Assembly (NCBI RefSeq): GCF_001282945.1
Contig: NZ_CDMG01000009.1
Location: 113,620 to 177,619, forward strand
Length of the DNA stretch: 64,000 nt
Source of the DNA: Helicobacter ailurogastricus
GTDB lineage: Bacteria > Campylobacterota > Campylobacteria > Campylobacterales > Helicobacteraceae
Reading direction: 5' to 3'
Of this stretch, positions 45,738 to 54,511 are shown piece after piece (the first letter of the stretch is position 1; each line of letters opens with the position of its first letter). The notes under the pieces were generated by a model, which saw only the letters and a program-made list of their open reading frames with translations, was not told the origin of the DNA and made no database searches. Made by a program: the position numbers and the translations under genes.

Positions 45738-46889
45738 ATGATTCGACTCGTTTTAGTGTGGCTGTTTTGTGTGAATCTTGGCACGGCGGCTGTGGGGCAA
45801 AGGTTAATTTGGGAAAATGGCATGACTTTATTAGGGTTTTTCAACAAACACCACATAGACCCTAAAATTTATTACAATCTATCCTACCAAGACAAGGAAT
45901 TAGGCACAGAGATTAGAGCGGGCGTGCCCTACTATGTGTTAAAAGACGACAATAACCAACTTTTACAGGTGTTAGTGCCTGTGGGCGAGTCTGTGCAGCT
46001 GCGCCTTTACAAAGACTCAAGCGGGCAATATAACCTAGACTTCATCCCCATCATTTACAGCAGTGCGCAAAAGACTTTAACGATGCGCATCAAACACTCC
46101 CCCTACCACGACATTTTAAAGGCCACCGGGGACGCTAAACTTGCCAAAGAGTTCATTGGGATTTATAAAAAAACCTTAAATCTCAAAAGAGCGGTCATTA
46201 AGGACGACCAATTAAACCTGATCTACACCCGCAAATACCGCCTAAACCAACCCTTTGGCTACCCCAGCATTAAAGCCGCCATGTTGCAGACGCATAGGCG
46301 CAACCACTATGTTTTTGCTTACAGGGGCAAGTATTACGATGAAATGGGGCGCGAAGTTGTGGAATTTTTGCTAGAAACCCCCGTGCGCTACACCCGCATT
46401 TCTTCTCGCTTTTCGCTAGGGCGCATGCACCCCATTTTAAAGCAAGTCCGCCCCCATTTTGGCGTGGATTTTGCCGCCAAAAAAGGGAGTTTGATCCACG
46501 CTGCCACGGACGGCTACATCGTTTCTATGGGGCGTAAAGGTGGGTATGGCAACGCCATAGAGATCAAGCATGGGCAGGATTTACGCATGGTCTATGCCCA
46601 CATGAGCGCCTTTGCTAGAGGCTTGCACATGCACAGCTATGTCAAAAGGGGGCAGGTGATTGGCAGGGTTGGCAGCACAGGGCTTAGTACAGGGCCGCAT
46701 TTGCACTTTGGGGTCTATCGCAACGACCGCCCCATTGACCCTCTCGGGCGTATCCGCACGGCTAAAAGCCAACTTAGCGGGCATGAAAAGCAATTATTCA
46801 GCCAAGCCATCAAGCCCTACTTAAAAAGCCTAGAGGACATGACTTCCTTTGAATATGCCCAAAAAGAAAACACAAAGAACACAGATTAA
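45738..46889 (+). CDS. csd3: peptidoglycan D,D-endopeptidase/carboxypeptidase Csd3 (HdpA), M23 family
   Basis: 383-residue periplasmic metallopeptidase. In H. pylori HP0506 it cleaves pentapeptides and crosslinks and is required for helical shape. A signal peptide lies at about 1-18. An N-terminal inhibitory and OapA-like region (to about 230) precedes the LytM/M23 domain. Zinc ligands are in PHFGVDFAA (H-x3-D, about 236-244), and the HLHFGVY motif carries the last ligand (about 323-329). A preceding YAHMS also fits. Together with csd6 at 16902-17906 and the SLT at 57914-59011, the window encodes several cell-shape wall enzymes. It overlaps the Nudix gene by one base. Confidence 0.93.
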   Translation: MIRLVLVWLFCVNLGTAAVGQRLIWENGMTLLGFFNKHHIDPKIYYNLSYQDKELGTEIRAGVPYYVLKDDNNQLLQVLVPVGESVQLRLYKDSSGQYNLDFIPIIYSSAQKTLTMRIKHSPYHDILKATGDAKLAKEFIGIYKKTLNLKRAVIKDDQLNLIYTRKYRLNQPFGYPSIKAAMLQTHRRNHYVFAYRGKYYDEMGREVVEFLLETPVRYTRISSRFSLGRMHPILKQVRPHFGVDFAAKKGSLIHAATDGYIVSMGRKGGYGNAIEIKHGQDLRMVYAHMSAFARGLHMHSYVKRGQVIGRVGSTGLSTGPHLHFGVYRNDRPIDPLGRIRTAKSQLSGHEKQLFSQAIKPYLKSLEDMTSFEYAQKENTKNTD

Positions 46890-47488
46890 TGATTGCCTAC
46901 GACAATATTCAAATCATTGATTGCCCTGCCTCTGCCTACTTCAAACCCAAGCGCATTTTATACGAGGAAGACGGGGTGCGTAAAAGCTGGGACATGGTGC
47001 GTGTGCACGACAGCGTTTCGATCTTGCTCTACCACATAGAAAAGCAAAGTTTTGTGTTGGTCAAGCAATTTAGACCCCCCGTGTTTGTGAGTGCGTGTCT
47101 GTATGGCGGGCAAAGCGTGGATGGTTACACTTATGAACTGTGCGCGGGGCTGGTGGATAAAGCCCATAAGAGCGTGGAGCAAATCGCTTGTGAAGAGGTG
47201 CTAGAAGAGTGCGGTTATGCCCTCGTGCCTGAAATGTTACAAAAAATTGGAGTGTTTTACGGCTCCACGGGCATTAGCGGGAGCAGGCAAACCATGTTTT
47301 TTGCCCGTATCAGCCAAAACCAACGCGCCCACCAAGGCGGAGGGATCGACACCGAAGACATAGAGATCATTTACTTGCCCTTAGAAGAAGTGGATGGCTT
47401 TATGGCAAACGAGCAATTTTGTAAAAGTGTGGGGCTAGGCTATGCTTTGGCGTGGTTTCAACAACATTTTAAGGACGGGCATGCTTAA
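46889..47488 (+). CDS. Nudix hydrolase, NUDT14-like UDP-sugar diphosphatase
   Basis: 199-residue Nudix protein. The sequence closely follows the NUDT14/UGPPase subfamily: YELCAGLVDKAHKSVEQIA then CEEVLEECGY, then GSTGISGSRQTMFFARI and IIYLPLEEVD. The Nudix box is atypical (the usual R-E starts as E-E, and one residue is inserted after the Gly), but this is normal for that subfamily. Members hydrolyse UDP-glucose and ADP-ribose. It sits between csd3 and pgbA as in H. pylori HP0506-0508, overlapping both. Its substrate in Helicobacter is unknown. Confidence 0.85.
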   Translation: MIAYDNIQIIDCPASAYFKPKRILYEEDGVRKSWDMVRVHDSVSILLYHIEKQSFVLVKQFRPPVFVSACLYGGQSVDGYTYELCAGLVDKAHKSVEQIACEEVLEECGYALVPEMLQKIGVFYGSTGISGSRQTMFFARISQNQRAHQGGGIDTEDIEIIYLPLEEVDGFMANEQFCKSVGLGYALAWFQQHFKDGHA

Positions 47489-48560
47489 GTGGTTTTTAGC
47501 AATTTTGGGGCTGTGTGGGCTGTTGCACGCCAAAGACTGGAGCGCACCTTTAAAGATCAACATCGATGGGGTGGATACGGCTAGAAAGGTCGTGCGGTTT
47601 CAAGCCTACGATTTAAAAGTGGGGGAGAGTGGCTACATTTTGTCTAAGCTCACCGATTACAATGTCATTGTTGCAAGCCTTGAAGTGCTTTCTATCCAAA
47701 ATGGCGTGGCTTATGCCAAATACGCCCCCTATAAGGTGATGAAACAAAAGCATCTACCCACCCCCCGCATGGTGCCTAAAAAGGGCAATTTAGCGATTTT
47801 TAGGGAGTTTAACAACCAAGCCTTTTTAATCGCTCCGGATTTACACACCTATGAGCAAGTCAAGGACGACTACCCCGATGCGACCTTCATTAACTCCGAT
47901 TTGTTAGTGGCCTTTTTAAACGGGTTCGATCCCACAGCAAAAACCTTAAGGCGGGCTTGCGACATTTACAGCGTGGGGTTGGTCTATCTTGTCAGCACGA
48001 ATCGCTTAAATATTTTAGATTGCCAAAGTTTTGCGATTTTAGAAACGCAGCCTTTAGACACCACGAAAGTGGGGCGCACTTTCTCACCCTTTTTCTCCCG
48101 TGTAGAGGGCGTGGATCGGGGCACTTTTGGTAAGTTAGTCGCTGGAGGCAAGGCCAGACATTATTTTACCTACTACGACAATTTGTTGCGCAAGGAGTCT
48201 GAGAAAAAGCTAGCTGGGGAAATCAAGGCAGAGGATAAAAGAGAGCTTAAAAAAGACATCAAACACGCCAAGAGTCAAAAGCAAAAACAAGCTTTAGAGA
48301 AAGAATACAACGAGGAGATCAACGAAGAGAAGCAATTGATCGCCCCTAAGCTCTCTAAAGAGCAAAAGGCCGAGGAACAAGCCCTAGACAAGGCGACCAG
48401 CAAAGAGAGGGCTAAGGAGGCCAAAGAGGCGAAAAAAAGGCGCAAAAAAGAATTAGCCAAAGAAAGGTTAGAGGAAAAGGCAGAAAGGAAGGCTAAAAAA
48501 GCAGAGAAAAAAAGAGAAAAGGCGGAGGAAAAGCGGATACGCCAAGAAGAAAAACAATAG
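47481..48560 (+). CDS. pgbA: plasminogen-binding protein PgbA
   Basis: 359-residue exported protein, counterpart of H. pylori HP0508. The start at ATG 47481 gives the signal peptide MLKWFLAILGLCGLLHA and has AAGGA upstream; it overlaps the Nudix gene by 8 bases. The folded N-terminal domain (about 20-245) is conserved in Helicobacter. The C-terminal third (about 245-359) is an uninterrupted Lys/Glu/Ala coiled coil (KKDIKHAKSQKQKQALEKEY, later EKAERKAKKAEKKREKAEEK). Lysine-rich tails of this sort bind host plasminogen in H. pylori PgbA/PgbB. The tail shows internal degenerate repetition that could vary in length between strains. Confidence 0.85.
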   Translation: MLKWFLAILGLCGLLHAKDWSAPLKINIDGVDTARKVVRFQAYDLKVGESGYILSKLTDYNVIVASLEVLSIQNGVAYAKYAPYKVMKQKHLPTPRMVPKKGNLAIFREFNNQAFLIAPDLHTYEQVKDDYPDATFINSDLLVAFLNGFDPTAKTLRRACDIYSVGLVYLVSTNRLNILDCQSFAILETQPLDTTKVGRTFSPFFSRVEGVDRGTFGKLVAGGKARHYFTYYDNLLRKESEKKLAGEIKAEDKRELKKDIKHAKSQKQKQALEKEYNEEINEEKQLIAPKLSKEQKAEEQALDKATSKERAKEAKEAKKRRKKELAKERLEEKAERKAKKAEKKREKAEEKRIRQEEKQ

Positions 48561-48570
48561 GAGGCAACCT

Positions 48571-49950
48571 ATGCTAAACCCCGAACATGCCAAGGCCTTA
48601 AGTGCATTTGTGGGGGAGGATAATTTTTTCACAGACCCCGCGCACTTGAGCGCCTACGCCTACGATGCGACTAGAGAGCGCCACCTGCCCGAGGGCGTGA
48701 TTTTCCCTAAAAACGAACAAGAGATCAGTCAGATTTTAGCCTATTGCAACCAGCATCAGATCATCGTTGTGCCTAGAGGGGCGGGCAGTGGCTTTACAGG
48801 CGGGGCCTTGGGGGTGAGTGGGGGGCTGATTTTAAGCGTAGAAAAGCACTTAGACAAAATCCTAGAGATCGACACCAAAAACTTAATCGCAAGGGTGCAA
48901 CCGGGCGTGATCAATAAGCACTTCCAAAACGAAGTGGAGAAACTAGGGCTCTTCTACCCGCCCGATCCAGCCAGCCAAGATCAAAGCACTTTGGGCGGCA
49001 ATGTGAGCGAAAACGCGGGGGGCATGCGTGCGGCTAAATACGGGATCACTAAAGACTATGTGATGGCTTTACGGGCGGTGTTGCCTAATGGGGACATTAT
49101 CCGTGCGGGCAAGAAAACGATTAAAGATGTGGCGGGCTTTAATGTCGCCGGGATACTCATTGCCAGCGAGGGGTGTTTAGCCGTGATTAGCGAGATCACT
49201 TTAAAACTTCTAGCTAAACCTAAATTACGCCAATCGGCAATGGGTGTGTTTCACACCATCCAAGAGGCGATGGAGGCGGTGTATCAAACCATGGCCAGTG
49301 GAGTTACACCCGTGGCGATGGAGTTTTTAGACAACCTCACCATTAGAGCAGTGGAAGAGCGTTTTAACAAAGGGCTGCCCATAGAAGCGGGGGCGATTTT
49401 AATCACCCAAGTGGATGGGAGCGTGCCCGAGCAAATCACTTGGCAGTTAAACGCCATTGAGGGGCATTTTAAGGCGTGTGGGTGCGTGGATTTTAAGGCA
49501 GCGCAAAACCCCCAAGAGGAAGAAGACCTTTGGTTTTCACGGCGCAACGCCTCGCAGAGCATCAGCGTCTATGGCAAGAAAAAATTAAACGAAGATGTGA
49601 CGGTGCCCCGGGCGAGCCTACCTGCCTTGCTTGAAGAAGTGGGGCGTATCTCAAAGGCCTACAACTTGCCCATCCCCTGTTTTGGGCACACCGGCGATGG
49701 CAATGTGCATGTGAATATCATGCTTGAAGACCCTAAGACCCAGCTAGAGCAAGGGCAAAGGGCGATGGAGGAAATCTTTAAATGCGCCATTGCTTTAGAG
49801 GGGACTTTAAGCGGGGAGCATGGCATCGGGCTGTCTAAGGCAAAGTTCATGCCCCTAGCCTTTAGCCCTGAAGAAATGGGTTTGTTTCGGGCGATTAAAA
49901 AAGCCTTTGACCCAAATAACATTTTAAACCCTTTTAAAATGGGGCTGTGA
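48571..49950 (+). CDS. glcD: glycolate/D-lactate oxidase FAD subunit GlcD
   Basis: 459-residue FAD-linked 2-hydroxyacid dehydrogenase (FAD_binding_4 fold). PRGAGSGFTGGALGVSGG (about 69-86) and DQSTLGGNVSENAGGMRAAKYG bind the FAD pyrophosphate. The C-terminal FAD-oxidase C domain holds CFGHTGDGNVHVN (about 370-382) and GEHGIGLSKAKF with the catalytic-region histidines. It probably feeds electrons from lactate or glycolate to the respiratory chain. H. pylori HP0509 follows HP0508 in the same way. The stop overlaps the next gene's GTG. Confidence 0.93.
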   Translation: MLNPEHAKALSAFVGEDNFFTDPAHLSAYAYDATRERHLPEGVIFPKNEQEISQILAYCNQHQIIVVPRGAGSGFTGGALGVSGGLILSVEKHLDKILEIDTKNLIARVQPGVINKHFQNEVEKLGLFYPPDPASQDQSTLGGNVSENAGGMRAAKYGITKDYVMALRAVLPNGDIIRAGKKTIKDVAGFNVAGILIASEGCLAVISEITLKLLAKPKLRQSAMGVFHTIQEAMEAVYQTMASGVTPVAMEFLDNLTIRAVEERFNKGLPIEAGAILITQVDGSVPEQITWQLNAIEGHFKACGCVDFKAAQNPQEEEDLWFSRRNASQSISVYGKKKLNEDVTVPRASLPALLEEVGRISKAYNLPIPCFGHTGDGNVHVNIMLEDPKTQLEQGQRAMEEIFKCAIALEGTLSGEHGIGLSKAKFMPLAFSPEEMGLFRAIKKAFDPNNILNPFKMGL

Positions 49951-50417
49951 TTTTAGCCTTTTTCAAACCCCCTAAGAGCTTTCCTAGCCCCTATTTGGCT
50001 TTACGCACGGATAGCAAGGGCTTAGTGAGCGTGGATTTTGTAACACAAAGACAGAGTGTCTTAAAACCCGATGCCTTAATGCAAGCCGTGTTAGAGAGTT
50101 TAGAGAGCTATTTTAGGGGCCAGCTTTTTAGTTTTAACCTGCCCTTGAGCTTGTCGGCAAGCCCCTTTAGCTTGCAAGTGTGGCAGGCTTTACAAAATAT
50201 CCCCTATGCTAAAACCCAAACCTACCAAGAAATCGCCCACGCCCTAAACAATCCTAGAGCGTGCCGGGCCGTGGGCAACGCTAACCACAACAACCCTTGT
50301 CCCATTGTGATCCCCTGCCATAGAGTGGTTTTAAAAAGCGGCAATTTGGGGGGCTATGGGGGCGGGGTGGAAATTAAAAAATGGCTTCTGGAGCACGAAC
50401 AACGCCACAAACGCTAA
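49947..50417 (+). CDS. ogt: methylated-DNA--protein-cysteine methyltransferase
   Basis: 156-residue suicide DNA-repair protein that moves the alkyl group from O6-alkylguanine to its own cysteine. The active-site motif PCHRV in PIVIPCHRVVLKSGNLGGYG (about 123-142) and the DNA-binding helix-turn-helix region (YQEIAHALNNPRACRAVGNA) are complete. It starts with GTG overlapping the glcD stop (GTGA). In H. pylori the equivalent (HP0676) lies elsewhere, so this marks a rearrangement boundary. Confidence 0.93.
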   Translation: MILAFFKPPKSFPSPYLALRTDSKGLVSVDFVTQRQSVLKPDALMQAVLESLESYFRGQLFSFNLPLSLSASPFSLQVWQALQNIPYAKTQTYQEIAHALNNPRACRAVGNANHNNPCPIVIPCHRVVLKSGNLGGYGGGVEIKKWLLEHEQRHKR

Positions 50418-50439
50418 ATCAAACACACCTTTAAAAGCT

Positions 50440-50464
50440 CTGTGCCGACACAGCCTACTTTTTT
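50440..50464 (+). terminator. rho-independent terminator after ogt
   Basis: CTGTG-CCGA-CACAG hairpin followed within 6 bases by six Ts. The stem is short (5 bp), so efficiency is uncertain. Confidence 0.55.
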
Positions 50465-50474
50465 GAGGCCTCAA
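50463..50474. repeat. 12-bp perfect palindrome TTGAGGCCTCAA
   Basis: Perfect self-complementary sequence in the 177-base gap between ogt and purB. A second stem, GGGCTA-(5)-TAGCCC, lies at 50521-50537. The gap otherwise contains no gene I can support. Confidence 0.7.
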
Positions 50475-50594
50475 GATGGAAGTTTAAAAGATCGAAGCTT
50501 GAGGGATTTTAAGACCTAGCGGGCTAAAAAATAGCCCACAAAGCTAACTCATGAAAGGAACTTTGACGGTAGTGTATTCTTGCTTAAAATCGGC

Positions 50595-51907
50595 TTATTC
50601 TATAAAGACTCGTTTAAAAATTTGGTCTGTGTGTTGCAGGTAATGCGCCATGTCAAAGCAGGCTTTGAGTTTGGCGGGATTTACCTTTTTTAGGCGGGGG
50701 TCGGCGAGCAGAGCGTTTAAAAAACCCTCTTTGTGGTGCTTGTCCTCTTGCAAATCTTGCCACACCTTGGCGGCATTTTCCTGCACGATGGCATAACTCT
50801 CCTCTTTGCTAAAGCCAAGCCTAGGCAACTCCAAAAGCACCTTTTGCGAATAGACCAGTCCGCCCGTGCGCTCTAAATTCGCGCGCATGTTTTGAGGATA
50901 CACCACAAGGGTTTTTAGCAGGTTGCTTAAGCGGTGCAACATAAAATCCGTGGTGCTGAAAATGTCAGGGAAAACAAAGCGCTCCACGGAGCTATGGCTA
51001 ATGTCGCGCTCGTGCCATAGGGCGACACTCTCTAGCATGGGAGTGGCATAACCTCTCTGATGACCCGACACAGCCCCGTGATGTTTTCGCTTAAAACGGG
51101 GTTGCGCTTATGCGGCATGGCCGAGCTGCCCTTTTGCCCCACGCTAAAATATTCCTCTGCCTCATAAACTTCGGTGCGCTGGTAGTGGCGGACATTGATG
51201 GCGATTTTTTCGCAACTGCTGGCTAGCACGGCTAAGGCGTTGATGACCTTAGCGTGGCGATCCCTTGAGATGACTTGGTTTGTGATTAAAGCAGGTTTTA
51301 GCCCTAAAATTGCACAAGTTTTTTCCTCTAGCTCTAGGGGGATATGCGCCATATTCCCCATCGCTCCGCTCACCATCCCCACGCCAATTTCTTCTAACAC
51401 CCCTTCTAAAGATTTCACATGGCGGCGCATTTCTTCAAACCACAACGCCCACACCAGCCCAAAGCTCATCGGCTCGCCGTGAATCCCGTGGCTGCGCCCG
51501 ATGATGGGGGTGTCTTTAAACTCAAGCGCCCGGGTTTTTAGCACCCCTAAAAGCTCTTGCAAGTCTTTTAAAATGATCTCTAGGCTTTCTTTTAGAATTA
51601 AGGCTAAAGCGGTGTCTATGCAGTCGCTAGAAGTGATGCCGTAGTGAAAAAAGCGTTTCTCCTCCCCTAAATTCTCGCAAACGGCGTTGATAAAGGCGAT
51701 GAGGTCGTGCTTTGTGGTTTGCTCGATTTCATAAACCCGTTTTAAATCAAAACCCACTTTTTGGATTTTTTGGCAACTTTGAGCATCTATGATGCCCAAA
51801 GCGTGCCACGCCTGCACGATGGCCTTTTCAACTTTTAGATAAGTGTCAAACTTGTTTTGGGCGCTCCAAAGGTGCGCCATCCCCTCCAAAGAGTAACGAT
51901 CGATCAT
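50595..51907 (-). pseudogene. purB: adenylosuccinate lyase purB with a two-base frameshift
   Basis: Purine-biosynthesis lyase split into two frames. The N-terminal part runs from the ATG at 51907 (MIDRYSLEGMAHLWSAQ) through the fumarase/ASL signature GSSAMPHKRNPVLSENITGL and into RVIRE. The homologous frame then continues one frame away as GYATPMLESVALWHERDISH to the natural end KRVFIE at 50595. The break is at CTCTCT, 51053-51058 (AGAGAG on the coding strand); two bases fewer would restore a full protein of about 437 residues, the normal length. The cause could be real mutation, dinucleotide slippage or a sequencing error. The start overlaps the porB stop (TAATG) at the end of the por operon, as in H. 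pylori HP1108-1112. Confidence 0.88.
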
Positions 51908-52851
51908 TAAACCTTGGCTTCCTCCCGCCGCTGCAAGTATTCCCAACGGGCATCGACATCCTTTTGCAAGGCTTCGATGATGTGTTCGTTTTCTTTTTTA
52001 AAGAGGTGGGCAAAGCGTTTTTGCACACCCAAGTAATCGCGCACGGGCAAAACATTGCGGGGGCGGTAGGTGATTTTGAGCTCTTGCCCGTGAAAAATTT
52101 CAAACAAAGGAAAGATCAAGCAATCCACGGCCAAATCTGTCATCTCAATCGCCAAAGAAGAGTGGTATTTCCACTCAGTCGGGCATGGGCTAAGGGCGTT
52201 GATAAAACAAGGCCCTTCCGTGTCTAGGGCGGTTTTGATCTTTTTATTCATGTCCTTCCACTTATTGGGGGCGATTTGGGCGGTGTAGGGGATGCCATGC
52301 GCTGCCATGATAAGGGGTAAATCTTTTTTACGCTCTTTTTTGCCAAAGCTCACTTTGCCCGCGGGCGTGGTGCTGGTGCTTGCCCCCATAGGCGTGCTTC
52401 CGCTTCTTTGCCCCCCCGTGTTGGCGTAGTTCTCATTGTCTAGGCAGATGTAGGTCATGTCATGCCCGCGCTCCAAGCACCCGCTGATGAATTGAAAGCC
52501 GATGTCATAGGTCGCGCCATCACCTCCAAAGGCGACAAACTTGGGGCGTTGGCCTGTGTATTTGCCTTTGCGCTCTAAGGCTTTATACATGCTCTCCACG
52601 CCGCAAACCGCCGTAGAGCCGTTTTCAAACCCAATGTGAATCCAAGGCACATCCCAAGAAGTGTGCGGATACACCGCCGAGCACACCTCTAAACAGCCTG
52701 TGGAGTTGCCTAAAACGATGGGGCCATCTACGGCATTCAACACTTCCCTAATGATGATGCCATGCCCACAGCCCGGACAAAGTAAGTGCGAACCTTCGAA
52801 TTTTTCCGCCGATTGGCTAAAGCTTTTGAGTGTTTTGACTTCTCTAACCAT
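51907..52851 (-). CDS. porB: pyruvate:ferredoxin (flavodoxin) oxidoreductase beta subunit
   Basis: 314-residue thiamine-diphosphate-binding subunit of the four-subunit PFOR, which decarboxylates pyruvate to acetyl-CoA. The ThDP motif GDG...N is GGDGATYDIGFQFISGCLER (about 100-119) with CLDNENYANTGGQRSGSTP. The N-terminal CPGCGHGIIIREV contains cluster-ligand cysteines. Last of the por genes (gamma-delta-alpha-beta), starting 9 bases after porA. Confidence 0.95.
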   Translation of the reverse strand: MVREVKTLKSFSQSAEKFEGSHLLCPGCGHGIIIREVLNAVDGPIVLGNSTGCLEVCSAVYPHTSWDVPWIHIGFENGSTAVCGVESMYKALERKGKYTGQRPKFVAFGGDGATYDIGFQFISGCLERGHDMTYICLDNENYANTGGQRSGSTPMGASTSTTPAGKVSFGKKERKKDLPLIMAAHGIPYTAQIAPNKWKDMNKKIKTALDTEGPCFINALSPCPTEWKYHSSLAIEMTDLAVDCLIFPLFEIFHGQELKITYRPRNVLPVRDYLGVQKRFAHLFKKENEHIIEALQKDVDARWEYLQRREEAKV

Positions 52852-52860
52852 GTATTCTCC

Positions 52861-54084
52861 TTAAAAATAAGACAACTTGGGTCCGTTGAGCCCAATGAAT
52901 TGTTGGGTGGGGTGGGTGAGCGCGCCTTTTTGGGCATCTTGACTCAACTCTTCAAAAATGCCGTCTAAGTCTGCTTGGGTCAAGTCGCGCCCGCCTAGCC
53001 CATAAATGTAGTTACTCAGCACCGGGTGGCGTGAGCCCTGCACTTGATAGAGGCTTGCGGCCACTTCGTTAAAGAGCGCGCCCAGCGCACCCGAGGGCGA
53101 GCTTTTATCCATGATAGCCACCGCCTTTGCCTTTTTAAAAATTTCACCCAAAGCCACAAAGGGGAAGGGGCGCAATAAGTGGGTGGTGACCACACCCGCT
53201 TTAATGCCCTTTTCTCTGGCTTTTTTGGCCGCCACAATCGCAGACTCCCAAGTGGTGCCGAGCGCAAAAATCGCCACTTCAGCATCCTCCATGTCAAAGG
53301 TTTCTAAAACATTGTATTGCCGTCCAGTGATCTTAGCAAAGTCCTTAAAGATTTCCTCAAGCACCGCGCTAGACTCCATGATGGCGTGGTGCAATTTGGC
53401 TTTATGCTCAAAGTGCCACTCTTCTTCAGCCTGCGCCCCATAACTTACGGGTTTGTCAAAGTCAAGCATGGGATGCACGGGGACATAATCGCCCACAAAT
53501 TTATAAGCGACATGGTCGGCCAGGGGGCGGACATTTTGCACGGTGTGTGAAGACAAAAACCCGTCTTGATGCACCATCACAGGCACTCTAACCCCCGTGT
53601 GTTCGGCCAACTTAAACGCCATTAAAGTGAAGTCATAAACTTCTTGGGGGTTGCAGGTACAAAGGCTGATCCAACCGCTATCACGCCCTAAATACATGTC
53701 TGAGTGATCGCAGTGGATGTTTAAGGGTGAAGCCAAAGCGCGGTTAGCCACATTGAGCACAATGGGCAAGCGCATGCCGGCGGCTTGATAAAGCACTTCC
53801 ACCATGAGGGCAAAGCCTTGCGAGCTTGTGGCGGTGCTAACCCTTCCGCCCGCCGCTGCCGCGCCCACGCACGCACTCATCGCCGCGTGCTCGGACTCGA
53901 CTAAAACAAATTCGCCATCGATGTAGCCATTGTCTTTAAAAGAGCCGTAATTTTGGATGATGGGGGTGGAGGGGGTGATGGGGTAAGCGGCCACGACATC
54001 CACTTGTGCCTGCCTTAGGGCGTGTGCGCTGGCTGTGCAGCCATCCCACGCCTCCACGCCGTTTAAATGGTAACTAGAAGCCAT
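52861..54084 (-). CDS. porA: pyruvate:ferredoxin oxidoreductase alpha subunit
   Basis: 407-residue subunit carrying the pyruvate-binding/ThDP pyrimidine domain. AYPITPSTPIIQNYGSF (about 34-50) and FVLVESEHAAMSACVGAAAA (about 59-78, with the catalytic Glu) are signatures. SSQGFALMVEVLYQAAGMRLP follows, and domain II has ALGTTWESAIVAAKKAREKG. The start overlaps the delta-subunit stop by 11 bases. Confidence 0.95.
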   Translation of the reverse strand: MASSYHLNGVEAWDGCTASAHALRQAQVDVVAAYPITPSTPIIQNYGSFKDNGYIDGEFVLVESEHAAMSACVGAAAAGGRVSTATSSQGFALMVEVLYQAAGMRLPIVLNVANRALASPLNIHCDHSDMYLGRDSGWISLCTCNPQEVYDFTLMAFKLAEHTGVRVPVMVHQDGFLSSHTVQNVRPLADHVAYKFVGDYVPVHPMLDFDKPVSYGAQAEEEWHFEHKAKLHHAIMESSAVLEEIFKDFAKITGRQYNVLETFDMEDAEVAIFALGTTWESAIVAAKKAREKGIKAGVVTTHLLRPFPFVALGEIFKKAKAVAIMDKSSPSGALGALFNEVAASLYQVQGSRHPVLSNYIYGLGGRDLTQADLDGIFEELSQDAQKGALTHPTQQFIGLNGPKLSYF

Positions 54085-54502
54085 TATAACCCCCTTCTGT
54101 GCGGTAGCTTTTCTTTTTAAGCCCCTCGGCTTTTTGTGGCCACTTGGTGAGCGCCTCTTCTACGGGCTCTAAATTGTCAAACATCAAGAGAGATTTAGGG
54201 TTAGTGGGGCAGACATCCACACACACCCCGCAACCCTTGCAGTGTTCGTAATCGATGCCGCTCATCTTGCCCTCGCGGGACAAAATCGAAGCATCGGGGC
54301 AATAAACCCAACAATTAAAACAATTAATGCAAACATCTTTGTTGTGCACGGGTTTTTCCACGCGCCAGTTAGCCACGCTGGCCGTAAAGGAGCTGTCTGT
54401 GGTGTAGGCGCGCTCGTTGTTGTGTTTGCCAAGTTCCTCTTGCCCTTGTTTTTCAAAGGGGAAGAGCACCGCCCCCATTTCAAATTCTTGCCAATTTTTC
54501 AT
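54074..54502 (-). CDS. porD: pyruvate:ferredoxin oxidoreductase delta (ferredoxin) subunit
   Basis: 142-residue electron-transfer subunit with two [4Fe-4S] motifs, CINCFNCWVYCP (about 58-69) and CKGCGVCVDVCP (about 89-100). They pass electrons from the ThDP site to flavodoxin. The N-terminal 50 residues link it to the complex. Located between the gamma and alpha genes, the Helicobacter order. Confidence 0.94.
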   Translation of the reverse strand: MKNWQEFEMGAVLFPFEKQGQEELGKHNNERAYTTDSSFTASVANWRVEKPVHNKDVCINCFNCWVYCPDASILSREGKMSGIDYEHCKGCGVCVDVCPTNPKSLLMFDNLEPVEEALTKWPQKAEGLKKKSYRTEGGYNGF

Positions 54503-54511
54503 GTCTGTCCT

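Noticed and set aside
48203..48557. Lysine/glutamate-rich end of pgbA as a tandem DNA repeat.
   Set aside because: The repetition is at amino-acid composition level only; no DNA unit repeats exactly more than a few bases.
50546..50638. A 30-codon plus-strand ORF (MKGTLTVVYSC...) overlapping the end of purB, considered as a second small toxin.
   Set aside because: It lacks a ribosome binding site, has no AapA landmarks, and half of it is antisense to the conserved purB C-terminus.
51032..51946. Two separate genes covering the purB interval.
   Set aside because: The two halves are the N- and C-terminal parts of one adenylosuccinate lyase, and the second half has no ribosome site.
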